From assembly GCA_037954235.1 (NCBI GenBank), contig JBBMOA010000013.1:12298501-12362500 (forward strand): a stretch of DNA of 64,000 nucleotides, read 5' to 3'. Under the pieces are notes generated by a model. The model saw nothing but the letters and a program-made list of their open reading frames with translations. It had not been told where the DNA came from and made no database searches. Made by a program: the position numbers and the translations under genes. Of this stretch, positions 37,630-49,642 are shown one piece after another. The first letter of the stretch is position 1. Each line of letters begins with the position of its first letter. This DNA comes from Aulostomus chinensis (Eukaryota > Chordata > Actinopteri > Syngnathiformes > Aulostomidae).

Positions 37630-37656
37630 TTCCAGTTAGCGCTCCGCTAACTGGAA
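37630..37656. repeat. perfect 12-bp inverted repeat with 3-nt spacer
   Basis: TTCCAGTTAGCG, then CTC, then CGCTAACTGGAA: a compact 27-bp hairpin or symmetric protein-binding site. Confidence 0.92.
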
Positions 37657-39258
37657 TGACAGTAAATAATTTAATCATATGGTGCTTCTAAACTTTCTGA
37701 ATGTTATCAGACCAAACAGATTCAATTCTGATCACAATAGAAAAGTACAGTCATTCCGTGGAGGCTGTATGATGCTCAAAAAGGAACATATCCTCCGTTT
37801 TACAGTAGACGGGTAGACAGCGTGCACATTGACGCGTGTCCACAAGTGTGTGTAGCAGCTGTCATGGCCCCAATATAGAGGCATATGTTACCAACAAAAG
37901 TGTTGAGATTTCACTTCAAAAGCACCAACACCATTTTCTCTGAGAAATAAACTCAATGTCTGTCATTTTTTGAGCTACATAAGCCATTAGATGTCATTTT
38001 CTCTTCTCCCCCACCAGCTTGCTGCTAATTAGCTTAGCTGCAATGATCTCCAGTGGAGTGGAACTATATCAAAAGTCATCAAATAGACTTTCCTCCCAAA
38101 TTCATTTTGTCTGTATTAACAGAACTTGAGTTGGGTTGAAAATTTGTGATGAAAAAAAAAGATGACGGAAATTATGAGATACTGTTAATTGATCAGATCC
38201 ATAATTGGAACTGCTTGTTCTGCCTCAGCCTTGTTGTGTTCCCTCAGTAGCTGAAGCCTGAAGCTCCTTTTCTATTTGTGTTCCAATAGATGAGAGTCTT
38301 TGTTTGTGTGGAAGGAATCCTCCTCATCTTCCCCTACAAAGTTGACCATGATTATAAGCAGGAGTTGCTCTACTAGCTGACAACAAACATTTCGTCTTTT
38401 TTTTGGACTGAAGTTACAATGGGGCTTTTGAGGCACTACATCGAATCACTACGCCCACTCAATAAAGTAGTTCCAGTTACGGATCAGACTAAACTAATAT
38501 CCTCTGGGGTTGTAATTTTACTTTGAAAAAAAAAAAAACTGTAGAAAATTACATTGTTAATTTTATTGATGCAGACGAAGATTGTTTGGACTAAAGTGCA
38601 TCTACCGCCTCGCTGTTAAGTGACAGCAAAGCTGAGCTAAGCAGCTAAACTACAGTAACGAGCACTCAGCTGTCCAGTGGGGGACTGGAATGCACACAGA
38701 GAGGAGAGAACAGTATCTGTCTGCTTGTCCGGCTCTGAAATAATAGACAACCAAAAAAAAAAAACTGGTGTGCTCCTATACATATAGATAAAGCAAAAAG
38801 AATAACAGTGGAGGTGCTGCACTAAACAAATGTGCCACAAATAAGTGAGCTGAAACACATGGTGGAGGGTTTTAGACACTAATGTGAACAGCATAACGGG
38901 TGCCTCACTGCATACATTGTCTGAATTATATATCAAGTCTGGCTGCACATGCACAGGAGTGCATTATTTACTGATGCCAGCAGAGGAAATGCAGATGCTC
39001 CACTCTATGTCTTGAACCTCCACCTGACAGCTGGGGTGGGGGGTTTAGTCGATAAGCACCTAAGTCACTTCATGCGCTCATCGTCCTGAGGTTTTAAAGT
39101 ACTGCTTGTTGTTTAAACGATAACTACAGAGGCATCGTATCAGAAGTGCGTGCACTGGTTTGAGTTTTTTTGTTTTCTGTGTAGCTGAACTTATTTTTTG
39201 CAACATGAAAAAATCACTGAAAGAAATTCCCAAGATGACCACGCTAAAACTAGATTTT

Positions 39259-39289
39259 GTGTGTGTGTGTGTGTGTGTGCGTGCGCGCC
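39259..39289. repeat. (GT)10 with GTGCGCGC extension
   Basis: A GT run passing into an alternating G/C segment; Z-DNA-prone. Confidence 0.85.
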
Positions 39290-41035
39290 AGCATCTGTTT
39301 TATTTTTAACATCCTCTTCTTGTGACATTTCCATGACATGCTGCAGTTTATGACAGTTCTCACATCACTTTTCCTGAACATCACATTCCTCTTAGAGTCA
39401 TTAAATTTTCACATATTTCCTCATTTCTTTTAGAGGTGAAGTGCACTGGATGTGTCATCCATATGATCCAATTCACTGTGACAGAAGCCTTTATTGCTGG
39501 GTCACGTTTAGTCTACATGTACGTATGTCCTTGCAAAATAACCCTTATTCATTTCCATTTGTTTTGCCGGTGCTGGTGTGTTGGCAACACTGGCAATAAA
39601 ACAGCTCATTTATTTGACATGAAAGCTGATGATTGCTAAAGACAGCTCGAGTGGCGACAACAAAGGCAGAGGAAATCCAGAGAAGATAGAGTTGGATTGA
39701 TCTGCCTCAGAGCAAACAAATGGCCCTGTCACTGCAGGAAATAGTTATACTTTATCCTCCATTGCCCATCTAGTAAACCCAGATTTTTCTTTAATGTCAT
39801 GTAGAAAGAAAGTTAAGTAGAAACCTTAAATGACGCATTTTCTAACTTCTTAAAAAAGCTAAAAAAGCTTGACTGCTAATTTGTCTGTACAGTCAACAGA
39901 CAGCTTCGTCCAGCTCCTTTTGGGGGTTCTGCTTCTAAGAGAACGTACAATATCTGAACAATACAAGATTGCCCCGGGCTGAAAGATTCATCACTGTCGC
40001 CGCCTCATTTTTGCCACACTTCTATAGGTCATCATGAGCCCCCTAAAAGAGAATTTTCTGAGAATATGGCACACTTATTTTAATACCTCTGCACCTGACA
40101 TTTCAAAAGGTTAAGCTCTCGGGAAAGGGCAAGCTAATTAAATAAAAATCTCTAAGAGAAAAGAGAAAATCAGCTAATCACTGTTGAAGCCTATCTCACA
40201 AATATTAGATTGTCATTTAGGAGCACTGTAGTTCAAGTTTATGAGATTGAAGATACTCTGGAAAAAAAAAAACACAATACCATCTTGAGAAAACCAAACT
40301 TCTAAGCGTGTTCTGCGCGTACATCTGTATGTGAGTAAGCAAAGTTAGCAAGCAGCTAGCTCGAGAATGGAAGACTGGATGAGTGCTGATGAGGCGGATG
40401 GACAACGAGAAGGAGCAGATCTCCTACGACCACTCCTCTATGCAGACATCCACCCAAACCTTGCTATTCCAGCTCTCTTAATCCTGTGGGCTGCACCTAA
40501 GGGTTCACTTACACTCTCTGCAATATAGGATGGCCTTTAGCATGGTGTACCTTAATGAGAAAAGGCAAAAGGAGGGGGAGTAGACAGGTTCTGGGTCAAA
40601 TGTCTTCTGCTAAATATAAGACAAACTCTGATTTCCAGAACAAGGTTTTATTGCATGTATCATACATAGACCTCACCTGGATCGTTCCCTTTCAATAAAA
40701 GACGACATTGACATGATCAGGATCAGTGCAGAGGTGATCATTTTCAATGCAGTTCAGGTGATTTCAGGTTTGACACTGCAGGTTGTGTTATAAGAGTGTA
40801 TCCTATCAGACGTGATGGAGCGGCTGGACAAGACCGGAGCACTAAAACAGAGAGACACTCGCTCGCTCAGCGACTCTCCTAATGGCCCTCAGATAGACAT
40901 ACAGTGGTGGGTGGCATGAAGGACAACTGGGTTACAAGGTTTATTCTACCAGCACTACTCTACTATTACCATGGATGCCATGTAAATAAATATTATCTGC
41001 TTTGCTATGATATTCCCATCAAACAAGCAGCAAAG

Positions 41036-41301
41036 AGGAGGTGGCACGGCTCAGAGGTAGAGCGGTTGCCAAGCAAACGAAGAGTTGCTGGTTTGATCCT
41101 CACTTCCCCCGGTGACTATGTCCAAGTATCCTTGAGCAAGATACTGAACCCCTAATTGCTCCTGATGGCCCTGCAATGGACTGGTTACCCGTCCAGGGTG
41201 AACCCCGCCTCTCACCCAATGTCAGCTGGGATAGGCTCCAGCCCCCTCCACCCCCTCCCCCCCGACCCTTAATGGCTATCAAAAAACAATGGCTGGATGG
41301 C
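41036..41301 (+). mobile_element. tRNA-derived SINE, family B, copy 1
   Basis: The tRNA-like head has A box GGCTCAGAGGTAG (41048-41060) and B box GGTTTGATCCT (41090-41100). A body follows with GTCCTTGAGCAAGATACTGA and AATTGCTCCTGATGG, then the same 3' tail as family A (CAGGGTGAACCCCGCCTCTC, GCTGGGATAGGCTCCAGCCC) and a degraded GGATGG end. Near-identical direct repeats CAAGCAGCAAAG at 41024-41035 and CAAGAAGCAAAG at 41302-41313 flank it. Confidence 0.85.
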
Positions 41302-41313
41302 CAAGAAGCAAAG

Positions 41314-44300
41314 GTGTTTATTTCGACTGTAAACACATTCATCATGGAAATTGCTTTTTTTTTTATTATTATTTTTTGACCTTAGGCTTTGTGTGAGAAT
41401 TTGAAGCACGTTTATGGGACCACAAACATGACAGTGGGTTAGTTTGAGCATTCCAGAACAAAAACAGCAACAAACAGCTGAACTACAGTTCATAAATGTA
41501 ATAGAAGAGCAAGTAGGTGTTCAACCAAGTGACAGTATTCATTTGTTACCTTGCAGGTCGCTGTTGATTTACTGTTTGCACCAAAAGGAGTTGCGGTTGA
41601 ACTGCGGTTGTGGTTTCTTGGGTATATTGTGCTTACTCCATGGAAAGAGTGTTACTGGTGCTGATCCTGCATCCAAAAAAAATATTATTCTGAATGAAGG
41701 CATTGACTGGAATTTTAAAAAATAAGAATTCAATGGGGTTTTTTTTTCCGGTGACCCTGATGTGCCTCATCATGGTCGTCTTAAAAATGTATTAAGAATT
41801 CAAAAGTCAATTAATAACAATTACGCAAATTCATCACTAACTAGAAATTACTGCATGAACTATACGATCATAGTCCTTGTATATTACTGCCCTTTGTTTG
41901 CTCGGCTGGTTTTACTGTCTCCACGTCCAGGAATAAACAGTCACTGAGAGGCTTCATCTGCCTCGCTCCTGTACAGTATGAAGACGTTATATAATCTGCC
42001 CATGCAGTGGCCCTGAGCCCCATCCTGGCTGCTCTGCAACTTCAGAGTGGGCACCTGCTTACAGAAAATGTCCTGAAACTGAAAGCAGGCACTTTTTGCT
42101 CAGCTTAGCTTTCTGATGTTGTCAAGAGACACTGGGAAGGCTGCAAGCTGCTTGGAGCTATGAGAGAACAGTAGCTGTACTCAGTAAAGAGCTCTTATGC
42201 TCTAGAAAGAGCCACGCAGAAACAAACAGGCATGTACCTGCTCAGTGCTGTCTTTGTCGTACATACTGTGTTCCCGGTAAATGTATTTTTCTGTGTTTGT
42301 GTGTATTTCCATTAACGCTATAAAAACAAGTGTTTAATGCAGTATTAATGAAGATAAATAAACTGTATAATCACACAAGTGTGCATCTTTTTTTTAAGTT
42401 TCAAATTATAACATGGGTTGAGATTTTTAAACTAAATGTCATCAATTTTGTTTTTGTAAACAAAATGCAAATAAATTTAAGAATGGAGGGGTGTTTCTGA
42501 CATTTTAAACTAAGATTTGATCACGAGAGCCAGAAATTGGATGATACTCTTTATGAGGCATTTAAAAAAAAGCAACAACAACAGCAACAAAGCTTGAAAA
42601 GTCCAGCCTGTCTACAAAGTAGTGTAACAAATGTTAAACAACGTTTCAGTTTTAACACATTTAAGTAGTATTTTGTCATATTTTTGTATATTTACAAAAT
42701 GAAATGAAACTCAATGTATTTGAAGTGGCAGTGCATTGACGACAGTCAATCAAGGGTCAGACTGATTTGTTTTCCAATGCCTACAGAACCATGACGTCTG
42801 CAGCTTCGCCTTCAATCAACAATGTTAAACAGGTGTCTATACTGGGAATGTGTATCATAAAAGCAATATTACTCCTGTAAAATCTTCTGCAAATTTGTTA
42901 ACTTGATAAAAGTATTTGACAAATTACATATAAAATAATAACTAATGAATAAACAGGCTTCAGCTATTTATGATACTTGAAGTGTAGATTTTAATTCTTG
43001 GCCAGATCATCAACATTGAAATTTTACAACTTCAATCCTGATGCAACCATTTCCAACCTGAAAATAGATATCTGTTATTACTCTGAAAAAGCAAATATAT
43101 GGCATTTAAATTCATTCTGTGCATTTTCATTATTGACGGTAGCTGGATTGATGGTCTGGATGAAAGAAACGGGGGCAGGGAGTGTTAAGCCCCGCCCCTC
43201 AGCCAGAGTCGTTCCTACTAATACTGCTATAATGCAAGTGAAAGAACAATACAGGACCTCAGAGTTTTGAACATATAATTGCTTTACACAGAACGACACC
43301 AAAAGTGTCATGGGATGAGGATTTGCAGCTACTCTACCGCTACTCTAGCAAATGTAATGTCAAAATATTAGAGTGTGTCATTTTGTTGTTTATATTGTTT
43401 CTGCTTTTAAAACCCAAATACAGTTTGTACAAATGCACTGTCAGTATCGCTGGCGCAGAATGTTTTGTCTGAAAACTGAAGCTCGAGTACATTAAAACAA
43501 AGGCTTTTGCCTCGCGTGGAAACTTGTCAGGCAGCTACAATAATTGGTAATGGGATTTATACTGAGCTCAAAAGGCAGAGCTCAAACCAACAATGTAAAA
43601 GAAAATGATTTATTTCTACACAGGCCCCACTTGCAACACATTTGTTATTCTACAGAAATAACTTAACTCTATATGGCACAAAGCTTCTGTGCACTGGAAT
43701 ACTGTAGGTTCCACATTAAGGCAATTAAGTCAGTGAGTGCAAAGTTACTTTTTCTGCACAGAGGAAACGTGACAAATTGCCGTCTTTGTAAATAATTTGG
43801 TTGTGGTTTAAATGAGCCCATTACTGTTAAGCATTGTCTATGTTTTACAAAAAAAGTCCTAAATTGGATTCATACAAGGAAATGTCTTTATAGACACACA
43901 GAAACATTTAATTTTCAGACTACGAACAGATGTAAGCAGCAGAAAGGTTTAATAAGAAAATGAGTAACTGAAAGTGGAAACAGTTTTTACGTCTTAACTT
44001 GTCGTCATTTAAACGTCATAACAAAGATGTTGATCATTATTACGTTTCTCCTTTCAGGTGTTTAAGTCTCATGTTCATACGTGTCTTAGTCATACTTCAA
44101 TTAAAATAAAAGCTCAGTCTTATGGGCAACTTGCAAGAACTTGCATGACAATAACAAAGATGTACCTGTCACATAGTTTAACATAAAGACAACAAACATG
44201 TTTAAGTGGGAACAAAGGTTATACATATCTGTATACCTGCATCTTGAACAGCTCAATAATTAATACTTTCTCATTATTTATGTCTATCAAGCCATATGAC

Positions 44301-44444
44301 AACCAGTAGATGCTCCAGGAACCTGAGGAGAGTCTGGGAAGTCAGCCATGAAAAGCAACAAATGATTTTGATTTTTTTTTCAAGTTCAGTTGTTATGTAG
44401 AATAAACCAGCATGCAACTTCGCCATTTGTAAAATCTCTGGTAG
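41314..44444. other. 5' flank, nothing recognised
   Basis: AT-rich DNA without a recognised element before the minisatellite. Confidence 0.55.
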
Positions 44445-44868
44445 GCTAGCAACTAGCTACATTTAGGATAAACTACCAGCTATAATTAGGATAAACTACT
44501 AGCTTCAATTAGCAGAGACTACTAGCTTCAATAAGGTTAACCTACTGGCTACATTTATGATAAACTACAAGCTACATTTAGGATAAACCACTAGCTTCAA
44601 CAAGGTTAAGCTACTGGCCACATTTATGATAAACTACAAGCTACATTTAGGATAAACTGCTAGCTATAATTAGGATAAACTACCAGCTATAATTAGGATA
44701 AACTACAAGCTACATTTAGGATAAACCACTAGCTTCAATAAGGTTAAGCTACTGGCTACATTTATGATAAACTACAAGCTACATTTAGGATAAACCACTA
44801 GCTTCAATAAGGTTAAGCTACTGGCTACATTTATGATAAACTACAAGCTACATTTAGGATAAGCTAAG
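44445..44868. repeat. 23-bp minisatellite, 18 units, with a 69-bp higher-order period
   Basis: Units of exactly 23 bp run without indels from 44445 to 44858, plus a partial unit. Three main types alternate: A (ATAAACTACAAGC...TTTAGG), B (ATAAACCACTAGC...AATAAGG) and C (TTAAGCTACTGGC...TTTATG). The right half is a clean A-B-C, A-B-C, A series (units 12-18), and an A-B-C-A-like block also occupies units 6-9, so a 69-bp trimer has been amplified. A fourth type (CCAGCTATAATTAGG end) occurs at units 2, 10 and 11. Nearly every unit contains AGCT. No long open frame exists. Confidence 0.95.
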
Positions 44869-45026
44869 TCACAGACAGAGATCTGAAACTATATCCTACT
44901 GTCAAGTCTGTGTGCAGAATATAATCATTTCACAAGAGATTAATAATGATTCTGTTTTTACATGACCACATATGAAGACGTTAACTCGATTTTTTTTGCC
45001 ATTAACTAATTTTTTCTATTAACACT

Positions 45027-45065
45027 AATATATATATATATATATAAATATAAATGTATATAAAC

Positions 45066-45096
<31 letters not shown>

Positions 45097-45182
45097 AATA
45101 TATATATATATAAATATATATATATATAAATATATATATATATAAATAGATACAGATATAGATATATAGATAGATATATTTA
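45027..45182. repeat. AT-rich tandem block (TA)n with ATATAAATAT periodicity
   Basis: About 155 bp composed almost entirely of TATATA interspersed with AAATA at regular spacing, ending in GATATAGATAGATA variants. It lies 160 bp from the 23-bp minisatellite. Confidence 0.9.
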
Positions 45183-46682
45183 ATATCAGCCAATAAACAA
45201 ATCTTTATGCAATCTTAAAGAACATTCCTGTCAAAGCTTACTTGTCTAACCTGTTTACATTTCTCTTCACGTTATATGTCATGCCTTGGTTCCTCATTAC
45301 ACACTGGAAGTCCAGTCGATTCCCATGGAAACTTCTGTGACCTCTGATGTGTTTGTGAAGCTCCTTCCATTTATTCAAAACGAAACAAACTTGGACGGTG
45401 TGACCAAACCAAGCTAACAAGCTAATGAGCTGAGTGTAAGCCATTGCTATCTCTGTAGGATTCCCAGGAGATATTAAAAACATCAGGGTGTCAAAAACAG
45501 AAACATTTTCTCTCCTCATGCGTCGATGTGCTCCATTTTTGGTAGAAAATTGCAGGTATCAGAAGTCCGTGGAAAAAAGGCACAAACAAGTGAGTTATCT
45601 GAGAATGAATTGGAAAAATGGTTGGCTTGTTTAAGCGATGATTTTATGAGACCAATCGGAGATCTTACATGGTTATTTTTTTATGCTAGATTTCTTTTTC
45701 TGAAAATTATTCCCATATCTAGTAACCTTATGATGCACAAAAAATCTTGCTAATCTGGTTGGATATACTTTCACACGCAACCTCTGCAGTTGGACATATA
45801 CTCAATTTCACGTCAAACTCAGTATGAACAGCACGTCGGTGATTCCAAACATCATTCTGAAACGTCGTAGGATAACCTCAGATGTAATGGATACATTTAT
45901 TTATGGGTCTGTTCCATTTAGCACCACTGCCTTTCCAAGAAAAAAAAAAGTGGGGGGGGGGGGGCATGTTTAAGATTTTACATAAACCTGAATGGGCCCC
46001 TTGTCAGAGACCATCAAGTCTGGGCTCCCTGATGTTTCACACTGGTGGAACTGTGTCCAGTTGGTTGACACAAGCACGTCTGAAACAAACAGCTCTCTTT
46101 CCTTCTGCGACCCTCCTCGGTTTCGGTGTGTCACCCAAAGCCGCTGCGAACAAGGATGAGTAAAGACAAGGCAATATCACTGCACCCCACCAGCTCGGAA
46201 CAGAGATTAGTCTGGGCTTTGAGTCAAGGAAGTGTTGAAAGAGAGTTTCATCAGTCCTCCTACTCTCCCATTGTGATGTGGTGTGTTTCATAAAAAAGAA
46301 AAAAAAAACAGTGTGATTGGGTGACTGTGGAAAAAGGATGCTTTCTTTAATATCCACCTGAAGGCAGACACAATATAGCTCTTAAGATGTGTCAGAGCTA
46401 TTTTAATTTTGAAACTGAACATTAGACAATTTTCTTTGAGTGACACTTGATGATCCGTTATCACCCTTAAGACTAATTGGTCTGTGGACACAGTGTCAAT
46501 GACAGACGGTCATCCTGGTGCTTAAAAGTTTGAATAGTTCACGGATGGACATAAAACTGCAGTTTGTAGATGATAAAAAAATACACTTAAAAAAAAAAAA
46601 TCGAGCTCCTTTCAGTCGTTAATACTGTTGAGACAAAATATTCAAAAGGTTAAATGAAGATGTTTGGTGAGTCCGCTCATTT
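45183..46682. other. 5' flank, nothing recognised
   Basis: Only the A10/G13 runs stand out. Confidence 0.55.
45952..45964. repeat. G13 homopolymer after an A10 run
   Basis: A10 (45940-45949), GT, then 13 G. Confidence 0.92.
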
Positions 46683-46694
46683 GCTCCCCTTCAA

Positions 46695-46937
46695 GGGGCG
46701 GCATGGCTCAGAGGTAGAGCGGCCGTCTAGCTACCAAAGGGTCGCTGGTTCGATCCTCACGTCCCCCGGTGACCATGTCGAAGTGTCCTTGAGCAAGATA
46801 CTGAGCCCCTAATTGCTCCTGATGGATTGGTGACTCGTCCAGGGTGAACCCCGCCTCTCACCAATGTCAGCTAGGATAGGCTCCACCCCCCACCCCCCCC
46901 CCAACAGATAAGCAGTATAGAAAATGGATGGATGGAT
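46695..46937 (+). mobile_element. tRNA-derived SINE, family B, copy 2
   Basis: A well-preserved copy with A box TGGCTCAGAGG (46704-46714), a near-consensus B box GGTTCGATCCT (46747-46757), the GTGTCCTTGAGCAAGATACT body, the GGTGAACCCCGCCTCTCACC tail, a C10 run, and a complete end AAGCAGTATAGAAAATGG plus GATG repeats. Flanks GCTCCCCTTCAA (46683-46694) and GCTCCTCCTCAA (46938-46949) match at 10 of 12 positions, a plausible target-site duplication. It resembles a tRNA gene only in its first 75 bases and should not be annotated as one. Confidence 0.88.
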
Positions 46938-46949
46938 GCTCCTCCTCAA

Positions 46950-49640
46950 CAGTCAGATCCGTTTTTCATTAGACTGAATTTTAAATTTCAAGAGGTAAAA
47001 TGTTAAACACGGTAACTGAATTATGTCAGGAATTCAATTTCAAATCATTTACATTCAAATATAATTATCCAATGGTTATCGTTAACTGAAATTGCCTTTC
47101 TTTTAAGACAATTTGACAAGCTCTCTTTCTTGAGCATTTTCTCCTTTTTTCCCTAAATTACAGCTCCTTAGAGCTTCCATCCTTATTAGCCAGAATTCGA
47201 AATCTGATATCATGCTTGCTCGGTGGACTTGAGCAGCAGGCCTTTCATCTTGTGTAAAACTCTACTCATAAAAAGTTGTTGTGGGAAAGATGTCGCTCAA
47301 TAGAGTCGAGGCAGATTTAGAATACACGTTGCATTATTCTGGAGAATTAGAAAGCTTGCAGACTTCAGCCTTCATGAGGTGATAAACTACTGACTGATCA
47401 AAGTCTCCTTAAGGGTCTAGGAGTTTTCCAAACTTTGCCAGAAGCATGTTGTGATTTGTGGTTGCCATTTTCTCCTTTTCATAGGGGTTTTTTTTTCCTC
47501 CAATTTTTCAAAATGTATGGTTTATTTTTTGATGCACTTGTAATCTTAAATCCCACATCACCAAACACGTCATGAGTGCACAAACACCAAGGCCGCGTTT
47601 TAAAATAATCCCCCCCCCCCCAAAAAAAAACGGATTTCTTAAACACGTGGAATTATGTGGGTCTGAGGAGCGGCTGCAACCATTTAGCATGTGCTGTTTA
47701 CAAACTGGACGGGTAAGCTTCCAGATGCAGAGATCACGACGGTTACACCATGCAATAAATGGGGGATAAATTTCACTAATAATAAAAATAATAATTCTTC
47801 CTCCTCTTTTCCTGAAAGTGCAGATTCATGTTATGTTTAAAGATGGTAGAATAAAATAGAAATTGCTGTCTGTACGTGTTTTTTTTTTCTACAGATGGAA
47901 AATGTATGTGTTTTAAGCTCATGGCAAAATGTGAAAAGTGGCTACATTTTGCCAGTAAAGCATGACACAAGGCCTGGATATGGGTAGATCCCCCCTCCCC
48001 CCCGCAAAAAAATATAAGCTTTCAGTTTTTGAATAACAAATAAATAATAAGAAAATAAAAGGTTACTTTCAAGGACTGACACTGAGGAAATGCATTTAGA
48101 AAAATACTACATGCCATTTTGATCAATCACAAACGAAGAAGTGGCAAAAAGAAGCTGGCGCTTCCTTTGACAAAGCTGCCTTGAACACGTCTGTTTACAA
48201 CAGAAGTAACAGCAGATTAGAATGTTTCTATGTCAAAATCCCCCCAATAAACAGACAGCTATTTTTTTATCCCTGTCCACAGCTTTTAAACCACTTACTG
48301 TGGGAATTTAGACTGCCTTGTTAAAAGGATTCTGCCCCTAATTCCCGTTTGAAATGGAAAATAGCAACTCTATCAACATAGCGAGCAAAATGCGTGGCGT
48401 GAATTTGCATTTCCTGGATGTGAAATATGCTAACGGTACACAGCACACCACGTCTTTCCTGCTGATTTTTGCAAAATATTTCAGTAAAATACAGTGCTTT
48501 TCTGAATCCTCATTTCATATTTCAGCTTTAAAGAACCTGAAAAGCAGAAAGCAGACACCTGATGTAGCAGAGCAGTGATTAAGACAAAGAGAGGCCCATC
48601 TCTCATTCTGCCACTACTTGTTGTAGCACCAGGGTAACTAACAGCGGGCCTGAATGTCTTTTGTCAGTAAATGAGAGTTTAATATGTTGCACCATGGAGA
48701 TGGGACGAAGAGTGTGCGGCCCCTGCTGCCTCCTTCATCAGTGCCTTTGCCTTGTCACCGGCCGCACCGCACGACCCCACTCTCATCTCCAGCAACAGCA
48801 GTGTGGAAGAGCACAAACCTGAGACCCTCCTAACGATTTCCTGAATGGCTTTCTGATGCACATTCATCAAGACCGCTGGACTCAAAGTTACCTAAAGGTA
48901 TAAATCTCCATTAATATGGAGACGTGGTTAGTCATTTGTCTTTTTTCCATTAAAAGGAAACTAACTGTCCTTAAAAAAAAAAAAAAAATTTAATGACCTA
49001 CAATTATATCCAGCTGTTTTGGTGTGATGAAAGCAGTGAAGCACCAGGTTGTTTGTGTTTCAGAATATTTGGTGATAACGGTTCTGGCCTATTGGGTCGT
49101 TTTACTTTCCTTCCCGTTCTGGATAGTCGATTATGAACCTGCAAGCTGCTGTAAAGCCTAAATGATGGGCTTCAGTCCGTCTCAGCGACATCATCATGGT
49201 GTGCCACCTATGCTAAATAAGGGAGTGGCTTCTGCCAGGAGCAAATTGAGTTTTAAACAATTCCTGGGTTTAGGCCGGTCTTCATGGTCTGTATGTGTGT
49301 TTGTGTCTGTGGCAGTGGTCGACATTTGTGTTCAACACACTGCAGGTAGGAAAAATATTTTTTTTTTAAAAAGCTCTGCCCAGTGATAACAAGGAGGAAA
49401 GATAGAGAGCACAGTGCAGTGGACAGTCTATTTTACACAGTCCCTCATTAATACTAATAATAATCCTACTAAAATGACTAATACATGTTTCATAGTCCCT
49501 GTTTTAAATATGGTTCTAACTTCCTTAACCTTGACTTGAACCAAGTTTTTCTTGAATGAAGATGACACAGGTGTCTCCCAGGAGACAAGACAATGTACAA
49601 GAGGAAACACTGTGGAAAAAATATTTCTCAAGTTTTTATA
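46950..49640. other. 5' flank, nothing recognised
   Basis: Contains the C12-A9 run and an A-run near 48973-48988. No element or gene. Confidence 0.55.
47610..47630. repeat. C12-A9 homopolymer junction
   Basis: Twelve C directly followed by nine A. Confidence 0.93.
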
Positions 49641-49642
49641 TA

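Larger units (their letters stand above)
35928..41023. other. 5' flank, mostly unrecognised
   Basis: Contains the compact hairpin at 37630 and a GT tract at 39259. About 36.7-37.2 kb is repeat-free and motif-rich but cannot be assigned. Confidence 0.55.

Noticed and set aside
46695..46770. Possible tRNA gene (A and B boxes)
   Set aside because: It is the head of a SINE with body, tail and target duplication, and the cloverleaf does not close. The same applies to 41036.
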